A stretch of 64,000 nucleotides of DNA, from NCBI GenBank assembly GCA_942493315.1, contig OW818690.1, forward strand, positions 1,302,001 through 1,366,000. The letters are read 5' to 3'. Positions 1 to 7,931 of this stretch are shown here, in pieces. A model generated the notes under the pieces. It had not been told where the DNA came from. It worked only from the letters and a program-made list of their open reading frames with translations, and did no database searches. The position numbers and the translations under genes were made by a program. How positions within the stretch are numbered: the first letter of the stretch is position 1; every line of letters starts with the position of its first letter. Origin of the DNA: UBA5429 sp942493315. Its GTDB lineage: Bacteria > Bacteroidota > Bacteroidia > Bacteroidales > WCHB1-69.

Positions 1-478
1 TTAATCTTTCATACTCATTGTATTCTCCTTTACAAAAAACCTTCAAACACATCAATCCAATCACTTCTGCAGATCCATAAATGTATAAATTGATCTCTTC
101 ATCAGTACTATACTCTTTTTTGGTCAAATCAAAACGCATACTATCTAAAAAAGGATCCACTAAAGAATCATCAATTTGATATTTTTGACAGGTACTTACA
201 AAAGAATATATGATTGGGTTTAAACTAATATGTGATTGCTTACATGTTCTGTATTCTTTAATGAAATCATCTAATAATGCTTCTTTGTTAAAATCGTGAA
301 AGCTGTCCACTATTTCATCTGCAAACCTTACAAAACCATAAATATTGAAAATGGCCTGTTTTGTTTCCTGATCAAAAAATTGGGAAGCCCAATAAAATGA
401 GGTGCTGTACTTTTGAGTAACTACTCTGGAAATCTCTGAAGAAACATGATAATAAAAGTCAAGATAATTTATTTTCAC
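1..478 (-). CDS. crtB: Phytoene/squalene synthase, N-terminal part (runs off left edge)
   Basis: Likely joins two geranylgeranyl diphosphates to make phytoene, the first committed step of carotenoid synthesis. This minus frame stays open to the edge. From the start it reads KYSTSFYWASQFF and then FVRFADEIVD, the family's first substrate/Mg-binding DxxxD region, followed later by YIYGSAEVIGLMC, a signature of CrtB/squalene synthases. About 159 of the usual ~280 residues are present; the C-terminal half lies outside the window. No in-frame ATG exists near the 5' end, so GTG at 478 is taken as the start, with a good -7 element 34 bases upstream. A squalene synthase (HpnC/HpnD type) is the alternative. 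Family assignment is firm; the exact substrate is inferred. Confidence 0.88.
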   Translation of the reverse strand, partial: MKINYLDFYYHVSSEISRVVTQKYSTSFYWASQFFDQETKQAIFNIYGFVRFADEIVDSFHDFNKEALLDDFIKEYRTCKQSHISLNPIIYSFVSTCQKYQIDDSLVDPFLDSMRFDLTKKEYSTDEEINLYIYGSAEVIGLMCLKVFCKGEYNEYERL

Positions 479-511
479 AGATATGGTATTGTTTGGGTTA
501 ATTCTTAGTTG

Positions 512-519
512 CAAAATTA
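512..519 (-). promoter_or_regulatory. Bacteroidota -7 promoter element for crtB
   Basis: Reads TAATTTTG on the minus strand, matching TAnnTTTG. It lies about 33 bases before the proposed GTG start. Confidence 0.5.
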
Positions 520-736
520 ATTAAAATTACCGAATAATCAAAGTTTTAACGTTTTACTTATCATAAAAATGTCTAAACTTTTCATTTTTTTCTAAAATTA
601 ATGCAAAACCTTATTTATTAATTAGATACTTTTTTCTTAATTATAAATTTTGATCTCATTTTTATAATTCTCAAGCAAATATTTGACTTTTAACATACAA
701 TATTCCAACAAATTAACATTTCTTAATCTTTTTTAT

Positions 737-744
737 TATCTTTG
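737..744 (+). promoter_or_regulatory. -7 promoter element for the E2-like gene
   Basis: TATCTTTG matches TAnnTTTG exactly. It lies 16 bases before the ATG at 761 and downstream of an in-frame alternative start at 683, which supports the shorter gene model. Confidence 0.6.
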
Positions 745-760
745 CACTTTAATTGTAGTT

Positions 761-1666
761 ATGAAAAAATATTTTAAAAAGGGATTATTTGATAGATCTG
801 ATGGTTGGAAAATCACCAAAATCGATGCGATGATGAGATTAAGTCCATTTTTTATGAGGACCAGATTAGATTCTCAGAATTTATATGAACAAACCGTTAA
901 TATCGATAAAATAGATGAGTTCATCAGAAAGCATAAAGATAAACTACCCAATCTGAGTGCTCTTCATGTCGTTGCAGCTACCATGGTAAGAGTATTTTCA
1001 CAAAGGCCCATGCTCAACAGGTTTGTTGTATGGAATAAGATTTATGCTAGAGATTCGATAAAGATTGCATTAGTTTTTAAACAAGCTCTTACAGATGAAG
1101 GGAAAGAAGGAATTTTTATTGCTGAGTTTGAACCAACTGATACTTTGTTTGAAGTTTCTCAAACTATGGATAAATTGATACAGGAAAATAAAGTGGATAA
1201 TGAGAATAACCATACCGATAAATTGGCAAAAATCATCTCCCTTTTGCCCGATTTTGTATTAAGAATGTTAATCTGGCTTTTTTACCAGCTTGACAAAGTT
1301 GGATTACTACCTGGAGCGTTATTAAAAGCAAGCCCATTTCATAGCAGTGCATTTATAACACACGTTGGAACCATAGGAATTCCTCCTGTATATCATCACT
1401 TGTACGAATTTGGTACTACCTCCATTTTCTTAGCTATTGGTAAAAAAGAGTTTGAGTTATCTATGGATGAAAATGAGAAAATGCAGAAAGATAGAATCAT
1501 CGGACTTAAGTTTACTTTAGATGAGAGAGTTTGTGATGGGTATTATTATGCCAAATCCATGAGAGAATTTGCCAGATACATCAATAATCCTGAGTTGTTA
1601 CTCACTCCACCAGCTGAGGTAATCCTAGATCCGGGTGTCGATAAAAAGAAGCTCAGAAAATTTTAA
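761..1666 (+). CDS. 2-oxoacid dehydrogenase acyltransferase (E2) catalytic-domain-like protein
   Basis: A stand-alone protein of about 301 residues resembling the catalytic domain of dihydrolipoyl acyltransferases and chloramphenicol acetyltransferase. There is no lipoyl or E3-binding domain. The C-terminal third (FGTTSIFLAIGKKEFE, then DERVCDGYYYAKSMREF) aligns with the E2 end region. The canonical catalytic motif is HRxxxDG; here Glu stands where His is expected (ERVCDG), so ordinary acyltransfer is doubtful. A hydrophobic stretch (about 163-185) suggests membrane contact or a lid. Start chosen at 761 because the promoter lies just upstream and residues encoded from 683 look non-coding. Monocistronic, divergent from crtB. 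The substrate is unknown. Confidence 0.7.
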   Translation: MKKYFKKGLFDRSDGWKITKIDAMMRLSPFFMRTRLDSQNLYEQTVNIDKIDEFIRKHKDKLPNLSALHVVAATMVRVFSQRPMLNRFVVWNKIYARDSIKIALVFKQALTDEGKEGIFIAEFEPTDTLFEVSQTMDKLIQENKVDNENNHTDKLAKIISLLPDFVLRMLIWLFYQLDKVGLLPGALLKASPFHSSAFITHVGTIGIPPVYHHLYEFGTTSIFLAIGKKEFELSMDENEKMQKDRIIGLKFTLDERVCDGYYYAKSMREFARYINNPELLLTPPAEVILDPGVDKKKLRKF

Positions 1667-1728
1667 AACTTTTTTGTTAAGAAAAAATTAATTTCTTAAT
1701 AAATGTTAACAAATCCAAAAATTTGTTA

Positions 1729-1736
1729 TATTTTTG
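1729..1736 (+). promoter_or_regulatory. -7 promoter element for nagB/PIG-L
   Basis: TATTTTTG followed by C, matching TAnnTTTG, 33 bases upstream of the ATG at 1770. Confidence 0.55.
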
Positions 1737-1769
1737 CATTCATAAAAATGGAACTAAAATAATTCTAAT

Positions 1770-3734
1770 ATGAATGCAATATATACCAAAAGTAAAATCA
1801 AAGGGCTTGATAATCATAAATGTATAGCCCCTGACAAAAACAAATCATCCTACGAAAAAATTCCTGTTAAAATTTTTTCAGATTACAAAGAAGTTTCCAA
1901 AGCTGTAGCCGAAGAGATTGCCTCGTTAATAAAAGTTAAAAAGGAGTTAGGGCAGATGGCTGTTTTAGGTTTAGCAACCGGTTCCACTCCTATTAGTGTT
2001 TATGCTGAATTAGTAAGAATGCATAAAGAGGAGGAATTAAGTTTTGAAAATGTGATCACTTTCAATCTGGATGAGTATTATCCAATGGCACCATCCGCTT
2101 TACAAAGTTATGTGTTATTTATGCATGCGCATCTTTTTGATCATATTGATATAAAACCTGAAAATATACATATTCCTGATGGCACTATTTCCAGAGATCA
2201 AATAACAGATTATTGTTCCAATTATGATTTGGAGATCGAAAATGCCGGTGGATTAGATATTCAGATTTTAGGAATAGGAAGAACCGGACACATTGGTTTT
2301 AATGAACCCGGTTCAGAAATCAATTCTCCAACTAGATTAATTTCTCTTGATTATGTTACTATAGCTGATGCAGCTTCCGATTTTTACGGGGAAGAGTTTG
2401 TTCCAACCCGGGCAATTACGATGGGAATTTCAACGATATTAAAAGCTAAAAGAGTGATTTTGATGGCATTAGGTGAGGGAAAAGCCGGAATTATACAAAA
2501 AGCAATTGAAGGAACAGTCACTTCAGATGTACCTGCATCTTTTCTCCAAAAACACAATAATGCGCTTTTTATTCTCGATAAAACGTCTTCTTCTGAACTA
2601 ACAAAAGTGAAAACACCTTGGCTAACTGATATTTGTGATTGGAATGATCCTAAATTATTGAGAAGAGCAGTTGTTTGGCTTTGTCAAAAAGTTCAAAAAC
2701 CGATTTTAAAATTGACGGACCGGGATTATGGATCTCACGGAATGGGAGATCTGATTGCTGAAAAAGGTCCATCAAACAGAATAAATATTGAAGTATTTAA
2801 CGATTTACAAAGAACATTAACCGGATGGCCGGGAGGTAAACCTAATGCAGAAGATAGTTCTCGTCCTGAAAGAGCTTTGCCATTTCCTAAAAGAGTGCTT
2901 GTTTTTAGTCCCCATCCTGATGATGATGTGATCTCAATGGGGGGCACTTTAGCACGCTTAGTGGTTCAGGGTCACGATGTTTCTGTAGCATATCAAACAA
3001 CCGGTTCCATTGCTGTTCATGATGATGATGTATTTAGATATATGGACTTTGTTACGGAGTTTGATGAAAAATTTGACGTGGAAGGGGAAGCTTCTACACG
3101 ACTTTACAAAGAAACGCAACACGCTATTCAATCTAAAAAACCCGGAGATGTGGATTCTCTTGTCGTTCAGGAAATAAAATCTATGATCCGCAAAGGGGAA
3201 GCAAAAGCAGCTTGTCGCTTTATCAATATTCCAGATCAAAATGTGCATTTTTTGGAGATGCCTTTCTATGATACCGGAAAAATTGTCAAAAATAAACTTT
3301 CAGATATCGATATTCAATTGATTGTTGACTTACTTAGACAAGTACAACCACATCAAATCTATGCAGCAGGAGACCTTTCAGATCCTCATGGAACCCATAG
3401 GGTTTGCCTCGATGCGATTTTTAAAGCAGTTGAAATTTTGAAAAATGAAGAGTGGATGAAAGAGTGTAGAATCTGGTTGTATCGTGGAGCATGGCAAGAA
3501 TGGGATATGGGCGATATTGATATGGCTGTTCCGATTAGTCCCGATGAACTGATGCTGAAAAGAAAAGCTATTTTTAAACATCAATCGCAAAAAGATAAAG
3601 CACTTTTCCCCGGTGTTGATCAACGCGAATTTTGGCAAAGATCTGAAGATCGAAACAGAACTACCGCTGCCTTATACAATTTAGTAGGTATGGCAGAATA
3701 TGAAGCTATTGAAGCTTTTGTAAGGTGGAAATGA
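1770..3734 (+). CDS. nagB: Glucosamine-6-phosphate deaminase / PIG-L deacetylase fusion
   Basis: A 654-residue two-domain cytosolic protein. Residues ~30-300 are a NagB-type sugar-phosphate isomerase/deaminase: GLATGSTP (67-74), FNLDEYYP (98-105) and GIGRTGHIGFNEPG (168-181). NagB converts glucosamine-6-P to fructose-6-P and ammonia. Residues ~375-640 are a PIG-L/LmbE-type zinc deacetylase: HPDDD (382-386) and DPHGTHR (539-545). Such fusions occur in Bacteroidota; an amino-sugar deacetylase plus deaminase in one chain would suit recycling of N-acetylated sugars, but that coupling is inference. In typical NagB the loop reads GxGxDGHIAFNEP; here the Asp of the DGH triad is Thr, while His and Glu remain. 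Own promoter; no operon partner is visible. Confidence 0.88.
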   Translation: MNAIYTKSKIKGLDNHKCIAPDKNKSSYEKIPVKIFSDYKEVSKAVAEEIASLIKVKKELGQMAVLGLATGSTPISVYAELVRMHKEEELSFENVITFNLDEYYPMAPSALQSYVLFMHAHLFDHIDIKPENIHIPDGTISRDQITDYCSNYDLEIENAGGLDIQILGIGRTGHIGFNEPGSEINSPTRLISLDYVTIADAASDFYGEEFVPTRAITMGISTILKAKRVILMALGEGKAGIIQKAIEGTVTSDVPASFLQKHNNALFILDKTSSSELTKVKTPWLTDICDWNDPKLLRRAVVWLCQKVQKPILKLTDRDYGSHGMGDLIAEKGPSNRINIEVFNDLQRTLTGWPGGKPNAEDSSRPERALPFPKRVLVFSPHPDDDVISMGGTLARLVVQGHDVSVAYQTTGSIAVHDDDVFRYMDFVTEFDEKFDVEGEASTRLYKETQHAIQSKKPGDVDSLVVQEIKSMIRKGEAKAACRFINIPDQNVHFLEMPFYDTGKIVKNKLSDIDIQLIVDLLRQVQPHQIYAAGDLSDPHGTHRVCLDAIFKAVEILKNEEWMKECRIWLYRGAWQEWDMGDIDMAVPISPDELMLKRKAIFKHQSQKDKALFPGVDQREFWQRSEDRNRTTAALYNLVGMAEYEAIEAFVRWK

Positions 3735-3917
3735 TATCCATTTTGTAAAAATAGTGTAAAAAAATTCTTTTTTTTGTTCATTGGATGAATTGAATTTATC
3801 ATTTACTTTTTAACTTATTGATTATGAGATATTAAAAAATAATTAAATTTTTTGCAATGTAATTTATATTTTCTAAATTTCAGCGGAAAAAAGTATTAAC
3901 CTTAAAAAAATAAAATT

Positions 3918-4382
3918 ATGAAAAAATGGTATGTTTTATTAATCCTTATCATCTCAGGATTTTCACTGCAATTTGCTAATGCTCAAATGACAGCTGACGA
4001 CCCAGTTTATATTGAAAATATCTCCAATGAAAGTAAAACGATAGATCTTACTTTAGGGTTTTATCCCAAAACTTATCAATGGAATGAGTCTGCTGAAGTG
4101 TCAAAAGTTACTTTAAGAATATTAAATAACTCTAAAAAAGACTATGAATGGAAAAATTATAAAATTTATATTTTATTAAAAGACAAATCCACAATATTTT
4201 ATAGTTATACAACTACAGCAACTGAAGGTTCTACATTATGTAATTATACTATCTATTCAGGTGATAGCCATGATCAAGTGATGTGTTTTGATAAAAAATT
4301 CAGTGTAAGTGATATTGAAACCGTTTGGGTTTCTTTTGATACAGGAATCTTCTTTAAATTGTATTTCTATCAAAAAGAATAA
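3918..4382 (+). CDS. Secreted protein of unknown function
   Basis: Not recognised. The 154-residue product starts with a clear Sec signal peptide (basic MKKW, hydrophobic core, cleavage near ANAQ, about residue 23). The mature part is rich in Tyr, Ser and Lys and looks like a small beta-sandwich: alternating hydrophobic strands such as VSKVTLRILNN and VWVSFDTGIFFKLYF. Probably periplasmic or surface-exposed. It stands alone between nagB/PIG-L and a bidirectional terminator shared with yigZ. Confidence 0.7.
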   Translation: MKKWYVLLILIISGFSLQFANAQMTADDPVYIENISNESKTIDLTLGFYPKTYQWNESAEVSKVTLRILNNSKKDYEWKNYKIYILLKDKSTIFYSYTTTATEGSTLCNYTIYSGDSHDQVMCFDKKFSVSDIETVWVSFDTGIFFKLYFYQKE

Positions 4383-4404
4383 TGAAATTAGGTAGTTAAT
4401 CTAT

Positions 4405-4441
4405 AAAAAAAATCCTTAAGTTTTCTTAAGGATTTTTTTTG
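4405..4441. terminator. Bidirectional intrinsic terminator
   Basis: Perfect 10-bp stem 4411-4420 / 4425-4434 around a TTTT loop, with an A-tract on the left and a T-tract on the right, so it can end transcription from both convergent genes. The yigZ stop codon (4426-4428) lies inside the hairpin. Confidence 0.85.
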
Positions 4442-5037
4442 TGCTCCACATTAACTGTTTCAATCTTTCGCAATTCATGATTGATTCTGTCTGCTTCCCT
4501 CAATCTAATGGAATATTCAATCATGTACTGATCTTCATAATTTTGATTTTTGATTTGAATAAAATCTGATTTTAAAAGTTGCATTACTTTATTCAAATAT
4601 TCATAGTTCACATAAACTATATAAGTTTCATTCACAGTTTTTTCTACAATACTGGCACTTTCTAAAGCTGATTTTGTTGCTTCCTTGTAAGCTGTTATCA
4701 ATCCCGAAACACCCAATTTCACACCCCCAAAATAGCGTACAACGACAACCAAAATATTGGTGAGATCTTTTGACAATAGTTGTCCATGAATCGGTTTTCC
4801 GGCTGTTCCGGATGGTTCCCCATCATCATTGATTCGATACGCTTCTTTATTATAGCCTAAAATGTAAGCATAACAATGGTGCCGTGCATCAAAATATTGT
4901 TTTTTAATTTCACTTATTTTATTTTTGATCTCCAACTCACTTTCAACAGGAATAGCAATGGCAATGAATTTACTCCCTTTCTCTCTGTAGATCCCTTCTG
5001 AAACTTCAGCTATTGTTTTATACGTATCATCAAACAT
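4426..5037 (-). CDS. yigZ: YigZ/IMPACT family protein
   Basis: A 203-residue cytosolic protein of the YigZ/IMPACT (UPF0029) family. The N-terminal domain carries the family signatures DARHHCYAYILG and NDDGEPSGTAGKPI, followed by ILVVVVRYFGGVKLGVSGL. The C-terminal part (about 140-200) is the ferredoxin-like second domain. Bacterial members are of uncertain function; eukaryotic IMPACT modulates GCN1/GCN2 signalling. It lies 5 bases after ribD and is presumably the last gene of the DUF4340-ribD-yigZ operon. Its 3' end forms the arm of the shared terminator, so the last residues (HKKNP) are encoded by hairpin sequence. Length is normal for the family. Confidence 0.9.
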   Translation of the reverse strand: MFDDTYKTIAEVSEGIYREKGSKFIAIAIPVESELEIKNKISEIKKQYFDARHHCYAYILGYNKEAYRINDDGEPSGTAGKPIHGQLLSKDLTNILVVVVRYFGGVKLGVSGLITAYKEATKSALESASIVEKTVNETYIVYVNYEYLNKVMQLLKSDFIQIKNQNYEDQYMIEYSIRLREADRINHELRKIETVNVEHKKNP

Positions 5038-5042
5038 GAATA

Positions 5043-6044
5043 TTAACTTAAATGATCCAAAAATGAAGTTAAAAACGGTGTGTTTTTATAGATCTGAATT
5101 TTATTATTCCGAATCTTTTTTTCAGTATATTCAAAATAGTTTTTAATTAATGGCGCTTTTAATCCTTCAGCCCACTCCTGATCACCTTGGAAAACCAATG
5201 CTTCATCCCAAATACCCGATTCTATAAATTTTAATAATGTTGTTTTTCCACCTTCAATAATGACAGATTCTATTTTTCTATCATACAATGATTTTAACAA
5301 TGAATTCAAATCATCCGGAATAATAGTAAATGGGGCAGGTTTAGTAGCCAAAACATCTCTACTGGTAACAAAGCGGAAGGGTTGATTGGTTCCAAAAAGT
5401 CGGTTGGTTAATTGAGGATGATCATTGATTAGGGTATTCATTCCTACTAAAATGGCTTGTTCTTCATCGCGAAGTTTATGAGATAAAACCTTCAATTCAG
5501 GGTTGGTAATCCAATAAAATTCAGGACTTTTATCCCGAATAATATCCATATAACCATTGGCAGTTTGCGCCCATTTAAGAATGATATAAGGTCTTTTTAA
5601 AAGGTGATAAGTGAAAAACCGTTTATTTAATTGTACCCCTTTATCTGCTAAAACTCCGGTAATAACCTCAACTCCATTTTTTTGTAAATATTCGATCCCT
5701 TTTCCATTTACCTTTTCGTTTGGATCTTTGTTACAAATCACCACTTTTGGAATGCCGTGTTTGCAAATTAATTCTGAACAGGGAGGTGTTTTTCCATAAT
5801 GGGAACAAGGTTCTAAAGTAACATACATCGTTGATTTGGTAAGCAAAGAGTGATCTTTTACACTCATAATGGCATTTACTTCTGCATGAGGTTCCCCATA
5901 CTTTCTATGCCAGCCTTCCCCAATAATAGTTTCATTGTAAACAATAACCGCACCAACCATAGGATTGGGTTGTACAGTTCCTATCCCTGAAGCAGCCAAC
6001 TGTAAGGCACGCTCCATCCATACAGTATCAGGTATTTTACTCAT
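5043..6044 (-). CDS. ribD: Riboflavin biosynthesis bifunctional deaminase/reductase
   Basis: Catalyses two consecutive steps of riboflavin synthesis: deamination of the pyrimidine from GTP cyclohydrolase II, then NADPH-dependent reduction of the ribosyl side chain. The N-terminal zinc deaminase domain (1-145) has HAEV (53-56) and the PCxxxGxTPPC type ligand set (Cys80, Cys89). The C-terminal reductase domain begins at RPYIILKWAQTANGYM (about 152) and ends near residue 325. The 333-residue length is usual. The ATG directly abuts the stop of the upstream DUF4340 gene, so the two are cotranscribed. No FMN riboswitch is seen upstream of the operon. No other rib genes are in the window. Confidence 0.94.
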   Translation of the reverse strand: MSKIPDTVWMERALQLAASGIGTVQPNPMVGAVIVYNETIIGEGWHRKYGEPHAEVNAIMSVKDHSLLTKSTMYVTLEPCSHYGKTPPCSELICKHGIPKVVICNKDPNEKVNGKGIEYLQKNGVEVITGVLADKGVQLNKRFFTYHLLKRPYIILKWAQTANGYMDIIRDKSPEFYWITNPELKVLSHKLRDEEQAILVGMNTLINDHPQLTNRLFGTNQPFRFVTSRDVLATKPAPFTIIPDDLNSLLKSLYDRKIESVIIEGGKTTLLKFIESGIWDEALVFQGDQEWAEGLKAPLIKNYFEYTEKKIRNNKIQIYKNTPFLTSFLDHLS

Positions 6045-7118
6045 TTACTTTTTGATAAAATAGGAGAGCGGTTGAAGTTGTCTATCAAAGTAAAAAATTT
6101 GAAGTTTGTATAACTTTGAATAATTTTCATTAAAAATTCCATAACAATTATCTTTACTGGCAACCCATAATGGATCTCCAATATTCACATCATCCTTCAT
6201 CTCTTGTACTAATTGTTTGATGTGATAAAAACGCAATTCCGATTTTACACCATCTTCATCCGTTAAAATGATGATTTTAAACAATTCATTTTTATAAACG
6301 GAATCTTTTTCAGCTGATGTTAATGCTTTTGAAATGGCTAAATAGTTTCTTTCTCTAAATTCGGAAAGCATATCAATCACTTTAGTAGTATCATAATCGT
6401 TGATTTTTTGATTTTGATTATTATAAAGTGAAAAGAATCGAGTGCCCTCTTTTTGAATGGTAAAAGACTCTTGAGGATTTATCAAATCAATAAATTGAAC
6501 GGATTTAATACGAGTTAATTTGGTTTGAAAAAGGGTATGACTGTACCAATTCTCAGCAATGGGGGAAAATAATGGTGTAACAAAACCTCTAAAGCCCGGA
6601 ATACTAACAACATAAGGTTCATCCATCCCTTCTAAAAGTGCATAATTGCCCATATTATCCATCGTTGCTTCTCCCATGTAATAGGTTTTAGTCAATCTTT
6701 CTTTTACGAAAAATGAGATTCCAAAAATGGTAAATTTGGGTGCCATTTGATACACTTCCACTTTAATAGCTTCTGTACCAATCATTTTATTAATGGTAGG
6801 CTGAGCTGTTTTGGGAACAGTTTGTCTTACTGTTAAGTTGAGTATAGTAGATAACAAGTTATCAACATTAGCTTTCAAAGCAGGGATTGTATCATCAACA
6901 ACCCAACCTTTTTCAGTTCTGTTTAATAAAACTTTATTTCCCCTTTGATCAGCCATAAAAATTTTGATCACATTATTGGTATCTTTGATACTAAATTCTG
7001 CTGCAATTGGACCCAGTTCATCTTCGGATGAAAATAGATTATTTTTTTGTAAAACAACTAATATAGAGGCAATTACCAACACGCCGGCAATGATCAAATA
7101 GATTCTGTTTTTCTTCAT
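6045..7118 (-). CDS. DUF4340-type membrane-anchored protein
   Basis: A 357-residue protein with one N-terminal transmembrane helix (about 5-24, RIYLIIAGVLVIASILVVL) and a large extracytoplasmic part. The repeated units, with VDNLLSTILNLTVRQTV near 85-101 and the pattern of beta strands, resemble DUF4340, a family often found near ABC-type gliding or export genes. No catalytic motif is recognised. It is the first gene of the DUF4340-ribD-yigZ operon and has its own -7 element. Its stop abuts the ribD start. Assignment to DUF4340 is from memory of the family and is moderate; membrane anchoring is clear. Confidence 0.65.
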   Translation of the reverse strand: MKKNRIYLIIAGVLVIASILVVLQKNNLFSSEDELGPIAAEFSIKDTNNVIKIFMADQRGNKVLLNRTEKGWVVDDTIPALKANVDNLLSTILNLTVRQTVPKTAQPTINKMIGTEAIKVEVYQMAPKFTIFGISFFVKERLTKTYYMGEATMDNMGNYALLEGMDEPYVVSIPGFRGFVTPLFSPIAENWYSHTLFQTKLTRIKSVQFIDLINPQESFTIQKEGTRFFSLYNNQNQKINDYDTTKVIDMLSEFRERNYLAISKALTSAEKDSVYKNELFKIIILTDEDGVKSELRFYHIKQLVQEMKDDVNIGDPLWVASKDNCYGIFNENYSKLYKLQIFYFDRQLQPLSYFIKK

Positions 7119-7141
7119 TGGTATATATTTTAATAAGGGTG

Positions 7142-7149
7142 CAAAAATA
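7142..7149 (-). promoter_or_regulatory. -7 promoter element for DUF4340-ribD-yigZ
   Basis: Minus-strand TATTTTTG followed by C, 24 bases before the start codon at 7118. Confidence 0.55.
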
Positions 7150-7183
7150 CACCAATTTTTTTGATTTCAAGAGAGATGTACGG

Positions 7184-7822
7184 TCAGGAAACCATAAAAA
7201 GTAAATTCAAATCTACTTGTTTCAACTTTTGTTTCCCTTGTTCGGTCATCATAGACATCATAATAAATTCAATGAATTCTGTTTGAATAGTTCGATTTAT
7301 AATGCTCTTTTTTTCTTTTTCAGTGTCCATAAGCAACCCATTAATTTCAAAAACTGCATCTTGTAAATATACAGTAAATATATGGTATATAAAAAGATGA
7401 GCATACTTTTTGGGATCAATATCGCCATATAGATCACCAGACTGCTGCCCTTTTAGAATAATTTGAATCACTATGGGAATTAAAAAGTGGGTTTCAAAAA
7501 AAGAAAAATGATTGTGGATTCCATTTGTTTTATAAAAAAGAGGAAACTCCTGAATTATACTGGTTTCTAAGTCAAAAATGAGCAATAATAGGGACTCTAT
7601 ACTATGATTGGAAAACTCAATTTTATTCTGAAATCGGTTAATAAAAAGTTCCTGATAGTATTTAAGCACTTCATTCTCCAGGTTTTGTCTGGAAACATAA
7701 CGATTATGGATCGTTTTTTTAGTAACCCCAACCTTTTCAGCAATCTCTTCTAAAGTATAATCAAATCCATATTGTACAAAAAAATGGTAAAATGGGGTAA
7801 TATTTTTTTGATTTGGACTCAT
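7184..7822 (-). CDS. TetR/AcrR-family transcriptional regulator
   Basis: A 212-residue DNA-binding protein. The N-terminal helix-turn-helix reads FDYTLEEIAEKVGVTKKTIHNRYVSRQNLENEVLKYY (about 20-55), the TetR HTH pattern in which YxxxxxK/R follows the recognition helix. The rest is helical ligand-binding and dimerisation domain without a recognisable subfamily. It is divergent from pepP; the 109-bp spacer holds -7 elements for both directions and is the likely site of autoregulation. The effector and target genes cannot be read from the sequence; the neighbouring genes are not the usual efflux pump. Confidence 0.82.
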   Translation of the reverse strand: MSPNQKNITPFYHFFVQYGFDYTLEEIAEKVGVTKKTIHNRYVSRQNLENEVLKYYQELFINRFQNKIEFSNHSIESLLLLIFDLETSIIQEFPLFYKTNGIHNHFSFFETHFLIPIVIQIILKGQQSGDLYGDIDPKKYAHLFIYHIFTVYLQDAVFEINGLLMDTEKEKKSIINRTIQTEFIEFIMMSMMTEQGKQKLKQVDLNLLFMVS

Positions 7823-7848
7823 TTTGAAAATTTATATGAATGAAGCTG

Positions 7849-7856
7849 CAAATTTA
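7849..7856 (-). promoter_or_regulatory. -7 promoter element for the TetR gene
   Basis: Minus-strand TAAATTTG, 26 bases before the start codon. Confidence 0.5.
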
Positions 7857-7904
7857 AAAAAATAAATCATATAGTAAAATCCAAAATAATCTTATTCAAA
7901 ATCG

Positions 7905-7912
7905 TATATTTG
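7905..7912 (+). promoter_or_regulatory. -7 promoter element for pepP
   Basis: TATATTTG followed by C, 19 bases before the ATG at 7932. Confidence 0.6.
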
Positions 7913-7931
7913 CATTTCCAAATTATTACTT

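Noticed and set aside
683..760. N-terminal extension of the E2-like protein
   Set aside because: The -7 promoter element lies inside it, so this stretch should not be in the mRNA.
7119..7183. FMN riboswitch ahead of the ribD operon
   Set aside because: The leader is short and shows no RFN-element conserved stems.
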